DNA of 64,000 nucleotides, from the NCBI GenBank assembly GCA_022113835.1, contig JAILWY010000006.1, positions 682,001 through 746,000 of the forward strand, written 5' to 3'. The position numbers and the translations under genes were made by a program. Source of the stretch: Atopsyche davidsoni. Lineage: Eukaryota; Arthropoda; Insecta; Trichoptera; Hydrobiosidae. Under the pieces are notes generated by a model that ran no database searches, was not told where the DNA came from, and was given only the letters and a program-made list of their open reading frames with translations. Positions 35,268 to 49,353 of the stretch are shown here, one piece after another; position 1 is the stretch's first letter, and the number at the start of each line of letters is the position of its first letter.

Positions 35268-38200
35268 CAGCATAAAACTAGTGTATTTTTTAGCCGATTA
35301 CCTAAAAAACAAATTGTATTAAATTTGACGGTTTTTCATAAATGTATTGTCATTAATCATCTTGTAATAAATCTTTAAAATAAATAACACTACAGTAAAA
35401 ATATGTGGGAAGTTTGATTGATGTTTATGAATGGTAATAAAGCTGTAATACAAACATGCATCTTCATAAATTTCACATGTGATTTCAAAAGCACCTTGCT
35501 TTTTTCCATAGAAATATGGAAAAGTCAGCCTCGTATTTATACCATCTTTGAAGTAAGATAAAATGACTTATTGTATTGATTTAAGAACTCTGATTATCCT
35601 TAAAGAGGACTTCGTTATTTATCTTGTATTCACTAATTACATGTTTATACAGGTCTGTTATACAATTGCTTTCTATCATCAAAATGATTTTAAATTAACT
35701 GGGAGAAATGCTAACATTATAATTATAACAATGTGTTCTACATTATATTATGATTTATGTTTTAACAGCACAATAATCCATGTACGGTTCCCACGAACTA
35801 TGTTTAAGATTGACGTTCCCAAAAATATTTTTCCGAGTTATACATTTCAACTTACTTTCGTAATAATTATCATTAGCTTTAGTATATCAGCCGCTGTCAA
35901 TCTACCTCTGGATGAAGGTCTACTCACGACTCTTTCACTCGGACCTCGCCACTTCTTGTGCTTTCACGAATGCATCAAGATTTTCGGCGCCACTTGTCTT
36001 CATCTTGAAGATACCACTTAAACACAACATTAGTTTGATGATGATCGTGTGACTTGGTACGCAAAACTAACGTATTTTTATATTTGATCGGTATCACGAT
36101 AAAAATATTTTTAAAAAAATAGTACGTTAGCAATCGGCGTGAAGAAAGTCAATGTAGACCTTGTCTGCGTATAAAAGACGTAATGAAAACGTAAAAGAAA
36201 GCATTTACTTTAACAATACCTAAATGTATCTGATAACTCTCAAATCTATCAGATCCAGAAAAAAATAACTAACTCAATGTATTTTAAAAGGTGGTCTTTT
36301 TTTACAGTCCCGGTTTTTTCGATGACCACGCGTTGAACTTTTTTTTTTACAATTTCAAGAAAATCGATTCTCTACGAACCTGCGCGTGTTGTGGTTTTTG
36401 TATGAATATGATGCGCGGCACAATGGAGGCTTGATTGGTGTATGGCGTAGCCAAACGATCCACTTTATCACAATCAGAAACCCTGGAAAAAGACACCAAC
36501 ACACGCCAGATGTGTCTCCGCTTTCATGGGAGCTTCTGCTATAATGTGAATCCATCACCAGACTTTCCAATCTATCAGTTTAGCCTATCTGAAGCGGCCG
36601 TGTTCACATAAACACGATTTAGAATATTTTTTTCGGCTTCACCGCCTTCATCGTCAAGTGCCTCTCCTCATACAGTGTTCGTGGTTTTCTAAGAGGAAAA
36701 TAGTGTAGTGGGTCCTTGGGTCCTTCTACACCGCAGTTTTATATTCCTTTCCTTGCAAAGCTCCGGCGTTTAGATCTGATACTCCTTCTGCAGCTAGCTC
36801 CAGAAACTCTCCACGTACTTCCAGAGCCATCCCTTCGCACATCGATCCTTTCGATCAGGGGAGCGGGGAGGATATATAAAATTTCATTTTTCATTCTGCT
36901 CAAATGAAATGCAACTTCGGGGGGTCGCACCAGCGGGAACCACACGGTTTCCTGGTGTTGCAGCCGGTGCGAGCTGCTCGCGATGCGCAATTACAAAGCA
37001 TACGTATTTATTTACCGGCATAAACCACGGCCGAGCAAACAGCGCCCCGCGTAATGAACGAGCGGCGAGCCGCGGTGGAGATTACAGGGAAGGTCCGGGT
37101 AATTGCGCGCCCGAGATGTGCCCTGCTCCAGCACAGCCTCCTGCAAGGGTAGCACACTCCGCGGGGGATCATTACCCTTTAATTCTTAGGCGCTTAAATA
37201 CAACGCGGCTAAAACTTCTGATATAAACTCACGTATAATAAACTCGTGTTCCTATTATTTTGGCTTGTGTGTCTTGTTGGTTTCTATTATAGGCGAACTT
37301 AACGAAGTGCGCACTAATCAAATAAATGTGAAAATTTATTAACATCATAAATAATTCTGTATTTGACAGACCTTAAATCATAGAATTTTATAAGAGTTCT
37401 CAATGTTTCCAACGAATTATTAAATAAATTATTTTGTTGTACCGAAACCAGCAGATTCAAACAGTTTAAAAATATATACTATTATACTACGGAGACCTTT
37501 GCGTGGATAAGTGATTTGGGCAAAGAACTCGACTACAACAATAGCTACGTAATAGACAGATGACCGTGGCGCCGTAATTCAAAGGCTGTAATTTAGACAT
37601 AAAGTATGTGCTATTGCGTATACCTGTACTTTTTACACCTTGAGTAGTCACATACGCTTGTGACCTCCGCGTCCCTGCTGCGCCGGAGCGCCCGTTCCTC
37701 TCATCCTCGCGTCCGTCAGACAGACGATAGCGCCACAACCATGTCGAGGGCACCGCGCAGAGGAGCCTGGGGTCACAGCCAAACGTCTTCATATTTGACT
37801 ATATGATTGATTTCGTCAGATCTCTGCTGATGTATGATCTTGCACGTGCACAGTGAACCTGGATCGATAGTATATCCAGTACAGTAACAGCAAATTTTGT
37901 ACGTGCTTCGAGCCGAACCGGTTAAATGGATTTCGCAATTCTAACGGCTGCCAAAACCTAAAAACATTTTTTCTTCGTTTAATATATTTCCCTCGTGTCA
38001 GCGTGCGATGCTTCGGTGTACTGAAACCGGATTCGTGTGATTACGCGACGCGTAAATAATCCCCGGTGTATTTTCCGCCTGCACAAGAGCCTGTATGAAG
38101 AGTTGCCGCTAATTATAGTAATTTCGCAATAGATGAGCTGCTCAGATCTCGGCACAATTATTATCGATGACGACTGGCGACTCGCGCGCTGTCCCACAGA

Positions 38201-38524
38201 ACAGGCTAAACACACGCTGGCCGTATATCATGTCAATGGGACATTTTTATGAGACGTCGCTCATGCCAATCTTCTAGAAAATCAAGTAGATAATTGCTCA
38301 AGCTTGATTTCTCGTTTTTGTTTGTAAATGCAAATGAAATCGTCAGTTCAAATCGTGCAATCGGTATTAACTAAAAAAAAAATTGGGTGGATTTACTCAC
38401 TATTTGCATTTAATGTTTATCTATATAACACTGAAGCTCTCTTTAGTGTCTACAAACAATCCTATAATGGTGTTTTTATCCAAAAAAATACTAGTGACGG
38501 TTTGCTGTTGCAGTTTGTTGATCA

Positions 38525-38559
38525 GTTGTCAGTTGTGTCGCGACGTGTGTGAAGGGCTT
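38525..38559. repeat. Solo end of the 47.5-kb MITE family
   Basis: GTTGTCAGTTGTGTCGC followed by a CGTGTGT...AGGGCTT end matches the complement of the left arm of the MITE at 47518-47562. No partner arm lies upstream, so it is a truncated copy. Confidence 0.7.
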
Positions 38560-40727
38560 AAAATTTAAAGCCTTAAATGAAACTCCGAGCTTTACTTTTA
38601 ACACCATGTGATGGACCGACCCGAGAGAATGTTTCATTTTAATATTGAATTTAATATTTTTAATTTATTCACAGTTTTCATTAATATAAAAAGATGAATG
38701 TTAAAAATGGCACAATTGTCGTAGTTGGCTCTGATCGCATACTTTTCTAGCTATTTTTTGCTGAAACTCTTAAATTCTAGTGAGTGAAAAAACGTCTTAT
38801 GCAGACTTTCCAAATAACGGCTTCCTGTGGATTTGCCTTTTAAAATGTGTAAAATAACTTTGGATAAATGTTCAAAATATTCTAAAAAAAATTACACTGC
38901 AGATTAAGTGTATTGATTGTTATATCATTTTTAAAATAGAGTTACTGATAGATATTAATTTCATAGTCAATTCGTTTCCTGGACTCTCTTTATGAACACC
39001 TGTGCAAATGGGAATGCCTGACGCATATCAGGTAAAAAAATCTCTTTTCAGGTAAACGACAGCCTTCAGTAGCTCTGACTTATCCGAACGACAAATCAAA
39101 CCAACGTGGATTAATTGCGTCCATTTTAAATGAGTTTCTCGAACAGCTAAGCGTGACGTCATCTTGCGGTGTGTGTGTTTTTTTACAAATATAATATTGC
39201 TTTCATGGTGATAGCATCATCGCGCCAATCAAACACGTTCTTGAAGAAGATAAAGAGATTTCTTCGAAAATATACGTCTAATTTGTGTAAATAGTAATTA
39301 TTCATTCGTTTTTGTCACTTCCTATTATTTTTTTAATTTTTGTGAGATAACGTCCATTAATCAAAATTCATATTACGTATTTTTTTACTTTAATCATTGA
39401 AGTCATACCTTCATATAAATATGAGTAAGAGTTTAAATTCAATTGTTTAAATTATAAATGTATTTTCTTTTACCTTTAAAAAATAATACAACATTTTGAC
39501 AGGTAATTAAACGCTGCTGTCATGTCCGCGTAGAGATGGATTTCTTAATAGTGATAGTTTGATGTAAGAATGCTTGGTTGAACAAACAGTCATCTGTTTA
39601 TCAATGTATTTTGCTCGTATATTAAAAATGCTAATGAACCTAAACTTTGTTGAATATATATATACCTTATAGTATTCAAGAAGATACACGCAGTAATTAT
39701 TCCAAAGCCTAGGCCAAAATACATTAATCAGAAATAACCGGAAATCGATCTGTCAAACTCAATGTTAAGTAGGAGTCGATCATCTCAACCTTTAAACCAA
39801 CGGACCAACCTAGAAGGGTGGTCCAAGTTGTACGCAAAACTAACTTTGATGGTTCTAGCACGGTTACTGAAACATCTAAGGACAGAAAACTTCAAACAGC
39901 TCAACACCCAAGAAACCAAATCGTTCATATTATAGATTTTTTGTAGTTATGGATGAAATCAGGCATTTTATATCTACTGCTGGATGATGATATACCCCGC
40001 CTTTAAGCATGCGTATTATAGCCAATCATTCAACACGCAGATTTGTGATTTGATATTGAATTCTTACGGGTTCAGAGTTCAGCAAAATAAAAAATATGTT
40101 GTAAAAATTATATTCTCTCTATTCAAGAGGCTATCAATAGAATACTCAAGTATTATTAGTTTTGTAAACTGCGAATCTCGCATTATGGCTGTAGTGTTTT
40201 ATATTACATATATACATGCTTGCCTATTGTACTTTGTAAAATAAAAATAAACACTTTTGTAACTTATACACAATAAAAGTGATTTAGTTTTCTGGGCGTT
40301 TTTTTGTTCGGTTTAATTTATCGCAACTGAATTTTCAAACTGATACTTTGATTTAAAAAAATCAATTATGTAGTCTCTACTGGAAACTTTCGTAATGTTT
40401 TTAAAATATTTTCATGTCGACACAATTATACGTTTACCTTTAAAAATCCTATACAGAGCTTCAATATTTGCAATCTAGCAATTCGTAGAGTGCCGCAAGA
40501 ATGTATCATTTTAAGAAGTGCGTTCGCGGCTGAATCGATTGAACTCCGATATCTCCCGGCGTCCAATAAAAGATCGCTATCTCAACGCAGTTGTCAATTT
40601 TCTCGATATAGCGACACCTGGTCGCCACTAATGAGCCCCGAGTGGCCGTACGCTACTCCAGGACTGGGTGCACTTCGTTCAGAGATAACAGTGCAAATGG
40701 ACATCCGTGCTTGTGCTTTTCAATTAA

Positions 40728-41170
40728 TACACTTTAGGCGGGTACCAAATTGACTAAACTGATGTGCGAAGCTGACGAAATTCGCGTAAAATTGCACGTG
40801 TGAAATCTAGTCTATACACTCTTTGATTTGCATGTAGTCAAATAAATCGTTTCCTATAAAAAGTTGAACCGCTTCATACACACTTTTCGGATTACTTGGC
40901 ATCACAACAACACCACTTTGTCCTAAAAATTGTTCAATAATTTGAGGATTATCATTCTCTGACAACTCCACTTCTTCATTATCACTTTGCTCAGAATCAC
41001 TGGACAGTATTGGTAGAAGTAACGTTGACGAGTCCTAAACAAACATTTCGAGCTGTTAACCATAAGTATAAAATGACCTTCTGCCGCTTTTAGAGTAAAC
41101 ACATTCAAAAACGTATTAATACGCGCCCCGCGTTCAAACGGGTACTAGTACCCGCCGCGCCTTTAGTGTG
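40728..41170 (-). mobile_element. TTAA-flanked piggyBac-like element, copy B
   Basis: TTAA lies at 40724-40727 and 41171-41174. The ends TACACTTTAGGCGGGTACC and GCGCCTTTAGTGTG match the family. The remnant transposase frame runs on the minus strand, with a STOP just after DYMQIKECID as in copy A. It is inserted at the edge of a GC-rich block. Confidence 0.88.
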
Positions 41171-41174
41171 TTAA

Positions 41175-42724
41175 TAACCTCTCAAGTTTACTTCAATCGC
41201 CTCTAATATTACTGCGGATTGCAAGACTCAACTTTTCAGTACTCGATCGGCGATGTGAACGATTCGATATCTTTAGAGACTTCGAAATCAAGACCTTATT
41301 TGGGGATTCTTGTTTCCCGAAACGCCAGAGGTCTGAAAACCTCAAGCAGCTCAACACTCTAGATAAAATCTACGAAATTTTAACCTTTCGTAAAAATCTA
41401 GATCTCGCATTTGTTATGTGTTATACGACGTGTTTTTGTTAAATCCTAAAGAATATTTCTCTCGGGTGTGCACAGTTATATAAGGCTGTGTTTACTCAGT
41501 TTTTTCGGTGCACTATACGCTGGTGTATACGCGCCCGTGGTCCTTGTTGGGCATGTGTGACAATACGACAGATGGCTGCCAAGGTAAACAGATAAACAAA
41601 ATCCAGCGTCGATATACTTGATGGATGCCTATCTATTATTATATCTATCGAGAATGACTGACCACAAAGGTGTTTGATCATTCGAACATGCGTACAGCGT
41701 GTTTCACACAACAAAACTTATTTCTAATTTTATTTTTTCTTAATTGAACCATTTTAACTTATTCGTGCGAGTTCTAAAAATTCATCATTTTATTAATTTT
41801 TCTCTTAATTCCAAAGTCGAAAGCTTCAAACACAGCAAAGTTCTAAAACTGTTTTATGCTAAAATTGTGTTTAACGCTATATGCAAATTTCCGTCTACAC
41901 ATTGCTTTGGAGTGATATATCGTTTCTTAACACATAATATAATGTTCCTCTCATTCCTTTTATTAAAAAATACAAGTAATATAGTTTATAAACATATCAA
42001 AATCGGACATGTGCGTACTTAAATATATTTTTTTTATATGTATCATAATAGTTGATTTCAAATCGTTATTAACCAATGTGGCCGTATATCGAAAGCTTTC
42101 ATATTTATATGATCAATAAATCCACGTGAAGGGTATGAGATTCCGATGCCGGTATTGGCAAGCCAGATTGTATATTATGCAAACAGCCCGCTGAAGTTCA
42201 TACCTGCTGCAGAGCTGGACCTAAACACAGATCTGCTTGATTGATGTCTGTTAGAAGAAGTCACGATAGGAAACCATTACCCGGACGGCTCTCGGCTCGG
42301 ATATTTCGTTTGATTAATCTTTCTGGCGTTTGTGGGTTCATTACATTAGTTCTTACAGCACAATGCGTTTCTTAAAATTGAATAATTACTCACAAGGACA
42401 TACCAAGCGATATTTGATGTTTGGCTCGTTTCGTAATGAAAGAGAAATCTTTCAGTTGTGAACATATAAGGGTGCTTTATGCAATAGTACAAGATTCAAT
42501 TATTGACAGAAAATATCAAATATTTTTTATTCAGTGCAAAAAAAGTACATGCGTTTCAACAATCTGTATATGAAGACGCCGACTTAGGTGTATTAGCAAA
42601 AACGCTTTCATTAACAGTAAACTCATGAAATCATCACTGTATTACTGTATTTTATTTTAATATTTATAAAATAAATATTTTTATTACCTTTTCACAAATC
42701 TAAAGCTGGTCACAGTATATTGTG
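41175..42724. other. Non-coding DNA
   Basis: AT-rich, no gene seen. Around 41290-41372 a sequence containing AAAACCTCAAGCAGC recurs at 39880-39925 (diverged) and inverted at 57893-57990, so it belongs to a low-copy dispersed repeat. Confidence 0.4.
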
Positions 42725-42728
42725 TTAA

Positions 42729-43126
42729 CACACTTTAGGCGGGTACCAAATTGACTAAACTGATGTGTGAAGCGGACGAAATTCGCATAAAATTGCACGT
42801 GTGAAATCTAGTATATACACTCTTTGATTTGCATGTAGTCAAATAAATAGTTTCCTATAAAAAGTTGAACCGCTTCATACACACTTTGCGGATTACTTGG
42901 CATCACAACAACACCACTTTGTCCTAAAAATTGTTCAATAATTCTCTGATCACTCTACATCTCGATTGTCACTTTGCTCAGAATCACTGGACAGTATTGG
43001 CAGAAGTAACGTTGACGAGTCCTAAACAAATATTACGAGCTGTAAACCTAAAGAATAAAATGACCTTCGCCCCGCCTTCAGGCAGTAGTGTAGAACGGTA
43101 CTAGTACCCGCCCCGCCTTTAGTGTG
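42729..43126 (-). mobile_element. TTAA-flanked piggyBac-like element, copy C
   Basis: TTAA lies at 42725-42728 and 43127-43130. The left end is CACACTTTAGGCGGGTACC and the right end CCCCGCCTTTAGTGTG. The sub-terminal palindrome GGTACTAGTACC is kept. It is about 400 bp and carries the same internal junction as the other copies. Confidence 0.9.
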
Positions 43127-43130
43127 TTAA

Positions 43131-46100
43131 TAACCGTAATAATGCAAATGATTTTAGAACAACCATTATCAATTCTATGACATAATCTTTCGTGTAAATT
43201 AAATTACGATTTTTTTTTTGGTGTTTTGTAGCTTTGTGTTTTGAATCTTCCGGCTGCCTAAAAAGCTACGCGCACATTAAAAATTTAAATAAAATAATTT
43301 CACGGTTTTAAGGCTCTGCTTTTCGGCTCCTCGCCGTCTCATGCGCGGCATTTTTTTTCTATCAGAAACAAATATCTCAGCAGCCTCGCGGGTCCGGAGG
43401 CCGGCGTGACCCGCAGTCGTGCCGCTGCTCACCCGAGGGTCTGGGCCTCCGACCATGTCTCCGAGACATCAGCAGCCTCCACCTGCGGTGCCTTGACCTG
43501 CCCCAACCGACGGCACCGGCTTGTGATTTGCGATTAGCCCGGATTTCGGTACATAATTGCGAGAATCGTTGAAATGACTGCCCGTTTTGTATAGATATTT
43601 TTTTTTTGTATAAAATATAAATAGCGTCCTAATGAACGGTTAATTAATACAAATAAATGGATTTCCCTGTTCGTGTGCTTCTTTAATTAAGTTTTAATTG
43701 AAAACTCTCTCAGAGGCCGGCTCCGTATCGGGAAGCGAAAGTTGCCGCGACTTTGCCATTTTCTCGGTTATAAATTATCATTTGTCGATCTTCTGTTGCG
43801 TTTAACTCGATCGCATCTCCAATGGTTGCGCCATTATATGCCGATAAATAAAATGTAGGAAATCACGTCGAATAAATCAATAAAAGGAGACACGCTAACA
43901 TGACGTGCTGTATTTTTTTATATTTATTTTCCACAAGCGGGAGACATCCGATCTCGGATAACTCTGCGAGAGTAAGGGGCTGCAAGCGCGTAGCTACTGA
44001 GCCAATTGACTGGATAATTACTGCTTATACCATATTGCATTTTTCATAAATTATTTTTAATAAAAAGCGAATGTTTGATGGAACTACACAGGTTTTTCTG
44101 CTTTTCGCCATTGGCGACCTAATTTCTCCAACACTCGATATGAATGTGGAGACATCAGCGCACATAATAAGCTGAAGATGCGACAAGGTATTTTTCTTCT
44201 CGAACTATTCGTTGCAAATTAAAACATGCTCGTTCTGCCTTCCAAGCTGCAGCACGTCACTGATAAATCACGCATTATTACAATTTCCTAGAAATAATCT
44301 TGCTTGTTCTACCTTTTTGAAATTTTAATTAAGTGTATAACTCAAACCCATCGGCGACATTTTAATAACATATAATTAGCATCAAGTGCGAGATGTTGAC
44401 AGTCTCGTGCAAACCGAGACAAGCAATGCATCGCAAGCTGAAGTCTATTTCTATTATATATTATATAATAGAATATATTTTATATATGTGTATATTTTAT
44501 ATTTGTATATTTTATAATATGTAAAACCATTCCTTGTTTTGATTTAGTCAGATTTCGGCGATTTTTCCATGACCTCACAGGTGAAACAAAACCTGCTCTA
44601 AAGCAAATTACAATGAAATATCACAGGAAAACATGACTGATTATATTACTGATATATATTTGCGGATATATAATCATAGGAGATGATTATATATCCGCAA
44701 ATAAGGACGCAACAATAATAGTTAATTTATCGTTATCGAGTGTTGTTATGCATCCAAAATACAAAGCACAACTCTCAGTGTACTATGAAGAAGATTCAGG
44801 TAGATTCAGGAAGATTCAGGTAGATTCTCAGGTAAACCAAGATGGCCAGCATTGTGACATTCGTATCGATGCATTTGCAATATACTTCTGAAGAATTATG
44901 TTTTCCCTTTATGTCTTCGTCAGCACAATCATGTTATATTGTTACGTTGGGTGTGAGAATCTAAGAAGGCTTTACTGTTTCAGACAAGAACGTAATTTGC
45001 TGCGCGGTTTTAAGGCGCGATTAAATCCGACAGATAATCATTTTCAGTCATAAATTATAATTTAATAGGTAAAGTGTTTTTATGTGCTGTTTTATGATGT
45101 TTCATAATAATGTACATAAATTATTATACATTATATCAATTTAACGTGTTTTACATAAAAATACAACAGCGACTAATTGTTTTCATATTATATTATTAAT
45201 TTATATGACTTTAACGTTTTGTTTAAAAATAATCTATATATAGTATATAAATCGTTTTTATTAAATGTGTGTTAAAAACTAATGTTTTTAAACTATACTT
45301 TCATGTTCAGTTCGTGCTTTCAAGTAACATATACAATAAAATTTTAGGCTTATAAACTACGATATATTTTTTTACTTACTTGCTATAATTTTGCTGAATT
45401 TTCTTTAAAAATATATATATTTACAGTTCTGTCAGATATCATCGCACCTTCAGCATCAATTAGCTCTCTACAGCTCCAGCAGATGTACTCTTTCCAATTT
45501 ACTATAGATTCATCGAAGTCTATTCAACTATTATAATTTATTCATCGTGCGTTATATCGCCACGTTTTGGAAAATAGCTCAACTTTGCGAAATCAACCGG
45601 CTGTTTCTTGCAGCAAGGCATTTCAATGGAAATATTATTTTTATTATTATATTTCAGTCGGATATTGTAATTATATAATATCTTACATCAAAACTTTTTC
45701 GATTTTATGCATCTGCACTAATTTATTCATTGTTCATTCAGAGCTTTAAATAAGAGCTATCGTTAACATATGCAGATGATTTTTTGAAAATTTCATGATG
45801 TGTTTTCAGATTTATTTTTATTACTTTGCAATTTTTGTATGATCTGTAATATAATACATTTAAAGTCGGTTGAATTCCCAACATTGTCTCGAGGGTCCCC
45901 ACTCCTGCCTGACTCCGTAAGGGAACAGCGCCTCGACCCGTTTGATTTATTAGAAACACTTCTCCGACACATCAATGGCCAATTAACAGCCGATATTGCT
46001 GTGTTCACGTTTCAATGGGAAGAAGACGTTGCCATCTTTGGGCTGATGATGCACGGCGTCCGACCGCGGCACCAGGACCCGACACCCGATACCTGGTATC

Positions 46101-46455
46101 ACACCATCGGGAGCTGGAACACGACCTATGACGAAACAGCCGCAGAGCCTTCCTGAGGCTCGGCCACACTAATTACCTACACGGGGCCAGACCCAGCCGT
46201 GTTCCTTATAGTCGCCGCACACGCGTAATAACTCATTCCCTACTAAGTGATACGCAACCTATGGGAATTCCTCAGCTACTTTACCGGTTTCGCGCGTGTC
46301 TTATGGGGTTTCCATATATTTTCGTTACCCTTTAAGGCGGTCATTAGCCTGCAAATATGCATAAATAGGATATTTACACTATCAATGCGTAGATCGAATA
46401 TTTGAACGTAGATCTTTGATAAGTAACATCAAACTTATTATATTATATAACGGAC
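43131..46455. other. Non-coding DNA with GC-rich blocks and a short hairpin
   Basis: GC-rich blocks lie at 43310-43560 and 45880-46340. A very AT-rich tract lies at 44450-44525, and a short imperfect tandem of AGATTCAGG-type units at 44787-44832. The plus frame open across 45800-46156 is not recognisable. Confidence 0.4.
44657..44703. repeat. Perfect 21-bp stem, 5-nt loop
   Basis: Arms 44657-44677 and 44683-44703 are exact reverse complements (TATTTGCGGATATATAATCA plus T) around the loop AGGAG. The loop is too tight and the stem too short for a normal pre-miRNA. Confidence 0.9.
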
Positions 46456-46459
46456 TTAA

Positions 46460-46892
46460 ACACTCTTTAAGCGGGTACCAAATTGACTAAACGTGGCAAA
46501 ATTCGCGTAAAATTGCGCGTGTGAAATCTAGTCTATACACTCTTTGATTTGCATGTAGTCAAATAAATCGTTTCCTATAAAAAGTTGAACCGCTTCATAC
46601 ACACTTTGCGGATTACTTGGCATCACAATGACACCACTTTGTCCTAAAAATTGTTCAATAATTCTCTGATCACTCTACATCTCGATTGTCACTTTGTTCA
46701 GAATCACTGGACAGTATTGGTAGAAGTAACGTTGACGAGTCCTTAACAAACATTTCGAGCTGTAAACCTAAATAATTAAATGACCTTCTGCCGCTTTTAG
46801 AGTAAACACATTCAAAAACGTGTTAATACGCGCCCCGCCTTCAGACAGCAGTCCGCGAAACGGGTACTAGTACCCGCCCCGCCTTTAGTGTG
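46460..46892 (-). mobile_element. TTAA-flanked piggyBac-like element, copy D
   Basis: TTAA lies at 46456-46459 and 46893-46896. The ends ACACTCTTTAAGCGGG and CCCGCCTTTAGTGTG resemble those of copies B and C. On the minus strand the remnant includes MPSNPQSVYEAVQLFIGND and ends in the same stop. Confidence 0.9.
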
Positions 46893-46896
46893 TTAA

Positions 46897-47517
46897 AAAG
46901 ACCTTACATTCATTCATTTATTTTAAAAAATATGTAAGTAAAATATTTTAAAACATTATTGTATTGGTGACATATCAACTGAAACGCTGTCATCGAAAAA
47001 CACATTGAAATCTAATTAGCTAACCACTTCCGTTGCTGGTCAGTTTTCCAGAAACAGAGCGTCACTCCTTAATTAATAATCAACGAAATTACAGATGAGG
47101 TAAATTAGAAAGGCGTTCGGAAACCAATGTCATCAATTTGTGTTTCTTTGATGAAAAAAACGTCACGACGGTAATAGCGATGTCCGTGAAAAAATTAACA
47201 AATACTCCGTCGATGATAATAAGAGTAATGATACAAAAATGTGAGCAAACACGTCTGCAGTTAGAGGCTCCACGCCTGAAGGTCAGGGGTCACGGCCGCG
47301 GCAGGAGGTTACAAAAACGGAACCGTTTTTACCGACAGAGATTTATCGAAAGCTGGTATCTGCTGTGGATAAAACTGCATTCTTATTTTTGCATTAATCA
47401 AGGTAAAAACTTCTCATGTGAACTCGTGTGTTGTGCTGTTGTGTATATTTTATTACATTGTAATATGTAATACAGAAGGAAGTTATGTATTTATTTTATG
47501 CAATTAGTGTGAGAATA
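46897..47517. other. Non-coding DNA
   Basis: No gene supported. The 47138-47470 plus frame has a basic, low-information translation. Confidence 0.4.
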
Positions 47518-47685
47518 AAGCCCTCTACACACGCTGCGACACAACTGACAACCGAATAGCAAGTCAATAGCTTCTTCTATTGCGTTATTTCTTTAGACTA
47601 AACCATAAAAAACCCAAAATTATGGGATACTATTGGCTAATTGCAAATCGGTTGCTAGTTGTGTCGCTGCGTGTGTACCTGGCTT
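47518..47685. mobile_element. MITE with ~45-bp imperfect inverted repeats
   Basis: The left arm 47518-47562 begins AAGCCCTCTACACACGC and contains GCGACACAACT. The complement of the right arm 47641-47685 begins AAGCCAGGTACACACGC and contains the same GCGACACAACT. The element is about 168 bp with an AT-rich middle and no coding capacity. A clear target duplication is not visible, so the superfamily is unknown. Confidence 0.75.
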
Positions 47686-49341
47686 CAATGGTATGAATTA
47701 ATACGATTGATTATACTAGTAATTAAATAAAAAAATATGTTATTACTAATTTACAAATAATACATATTTTGTAATTAAATATAAACAAAACCAAAAAAAT
47801 ATATTTCTTCTATGAAGAAAGCTTTTTCCATAGAATAAATCCATGTTTTTCACTCATATAGGTTTATTATGTTTAAGTAATCAGTTCACTCATGAAACGA
47901 CGAGAAAATTTTTTTTTTTTTTATCCTTATATAATCTCAATTACTATTTTATAATACCTAGGACGATAAATTTGGATTTATTATTAATATTGGTACATTT
48001 TACATTAACAATCGAGCCCAGTAGCTTTTATATATGGGGGGGGGGGGGGAGAATAATGCGGTCCGGTCCGCCTTGGGTTTATATTTTTCTCTTAATTATA
48101 TTAAAATAAACATATAATAATATCATAATCGACAGAATCAATAATAATAATAATTATTAAAATTAAACAAAAATGCTTGCTAATCCAGGCCGCCCAACTC
48201 GACGTCGACATCTTTTCTTTTTTCACTTTTCTCTTATAAAAAGCAAGACAAATAAATTTTACTAATTTTACATTCAGTAATTTTGAATAACCACTCTTGA
48301 TTTTGGACGATTTCGAAAGGGTGGTCAAATTGAGGACCACCCCACGTGGCAACAGCTCCAGCTGCGCCCCTGACCTGAGCTTTTAGGCTAAGTTGGCAAG
48401 CCTCCGGTTTCCCCGGAGACGGAACACGACATTCGCATTACCGCGGGGGGCGGCCGCAGCATCTGATAAGCCTCATGGGGCCCCCTTGTTGCCCCCCCAC
48501 CCCCACCCCCACTTCCCCCACCCACCCACACAATGAAACTATAACACCCCGGCTGAATAAAACTGAAAGCCTACCAATCATCCGCGTGTATTGACACTAG
48601 ACAGACCGGCGACACGTCAGTGTGCTTTATCTCGACTGCTGGTAGTAATTATTCCCACGTTACTTACCGCTTTCTTCACATTATCTGAAAAACTTAATAA
48701 ATGCATTGATTCTGTGAAAATTTTTAAAAATGCACTAGAATAATCACAAGTGGTTCGACCACTTCGATTTCCTATTTTTTTTGCATAAGGTTCAAACATG
48801 TAGGAAATGTTTTTCATGAAAACTGAAAATGGCATTGAAATGATAATTTTTATTTTTTTGAATATCAAGATGAGTTTCACTCATGACTCTAAGAATTGGG
48901 CTGAACGCAGTGCTTCAATACATGCAAAAAAGTGTTTTTTTTTACACATATTTTTCCCTACACAAATTCAATAACGAAAATATACGAAAAAAATGTACGC
49001 TACCACCTAAGCCACATATTGTAAGCTCCACAACCTGGGACAGTCACACATCGTATTGTATGCATAACCCTAATGACTGTTGTAAATTAACATAAAATGA
49101 AAAAAATAATAATCTTGAATATATTTCTTAAAGAGCTTATTGAGTGCGCGCGATTTTTTGTTGATTGTTATATCTAAAAAAATTGTTTAATCAGGAAAGC
49201 GGTTAAGCCTAAGTCGCCATTTTATTCCCTTATATTTCATTTTATTGAAAAAGCCTATTGACATGTATAATGATGCGGGAGTAGTTTATCTACGTGTCTA
49301 TAACCTTTCTTGGTATCTACGTATGCGTATACATAGCTGTC
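47686..49341. other. Non-coding DNA with G-run and C-rich tract
   Basis: A run of 14 G lies at 48036-48049, and a C-rich tract (repeated CCCCCA units) at 48480-48530 next to a GC-rich block at 48340-48600. The rest is AT-rich. Confidence 0.5.
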
Positions 49342-49353
49342 TAAAATACATAG

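Larger units (their letters stand above)
28154..40723. other. Non-coding DNA, gene desert
   Basis: The longest featureless part of the window. GC-rich blocks lie at about 28490-28900, 29160-29420, 32290-32420, 32930-33200, 33740-33920, 36330-37200, 37660-38220 and 40490-40700. Between them the sequence is AT-rich with many stops. An exact B box with a tRNA-like context lies at 35257-35267. A solo MITE end lies at 38525-38559. A small ORF at 31344-31544 is listed separately. The spaced islands resemble the non-coding neighbourhood of a developmentally regulated gene, but that is an inference. Confidence 0.4.

Noticed and set aside
45800..46156. A 118-codon plus-strand ORF
   Set aside because: The start lies in AT-rich DNA, only the GC-rich half stays open, and no known domain is visible.
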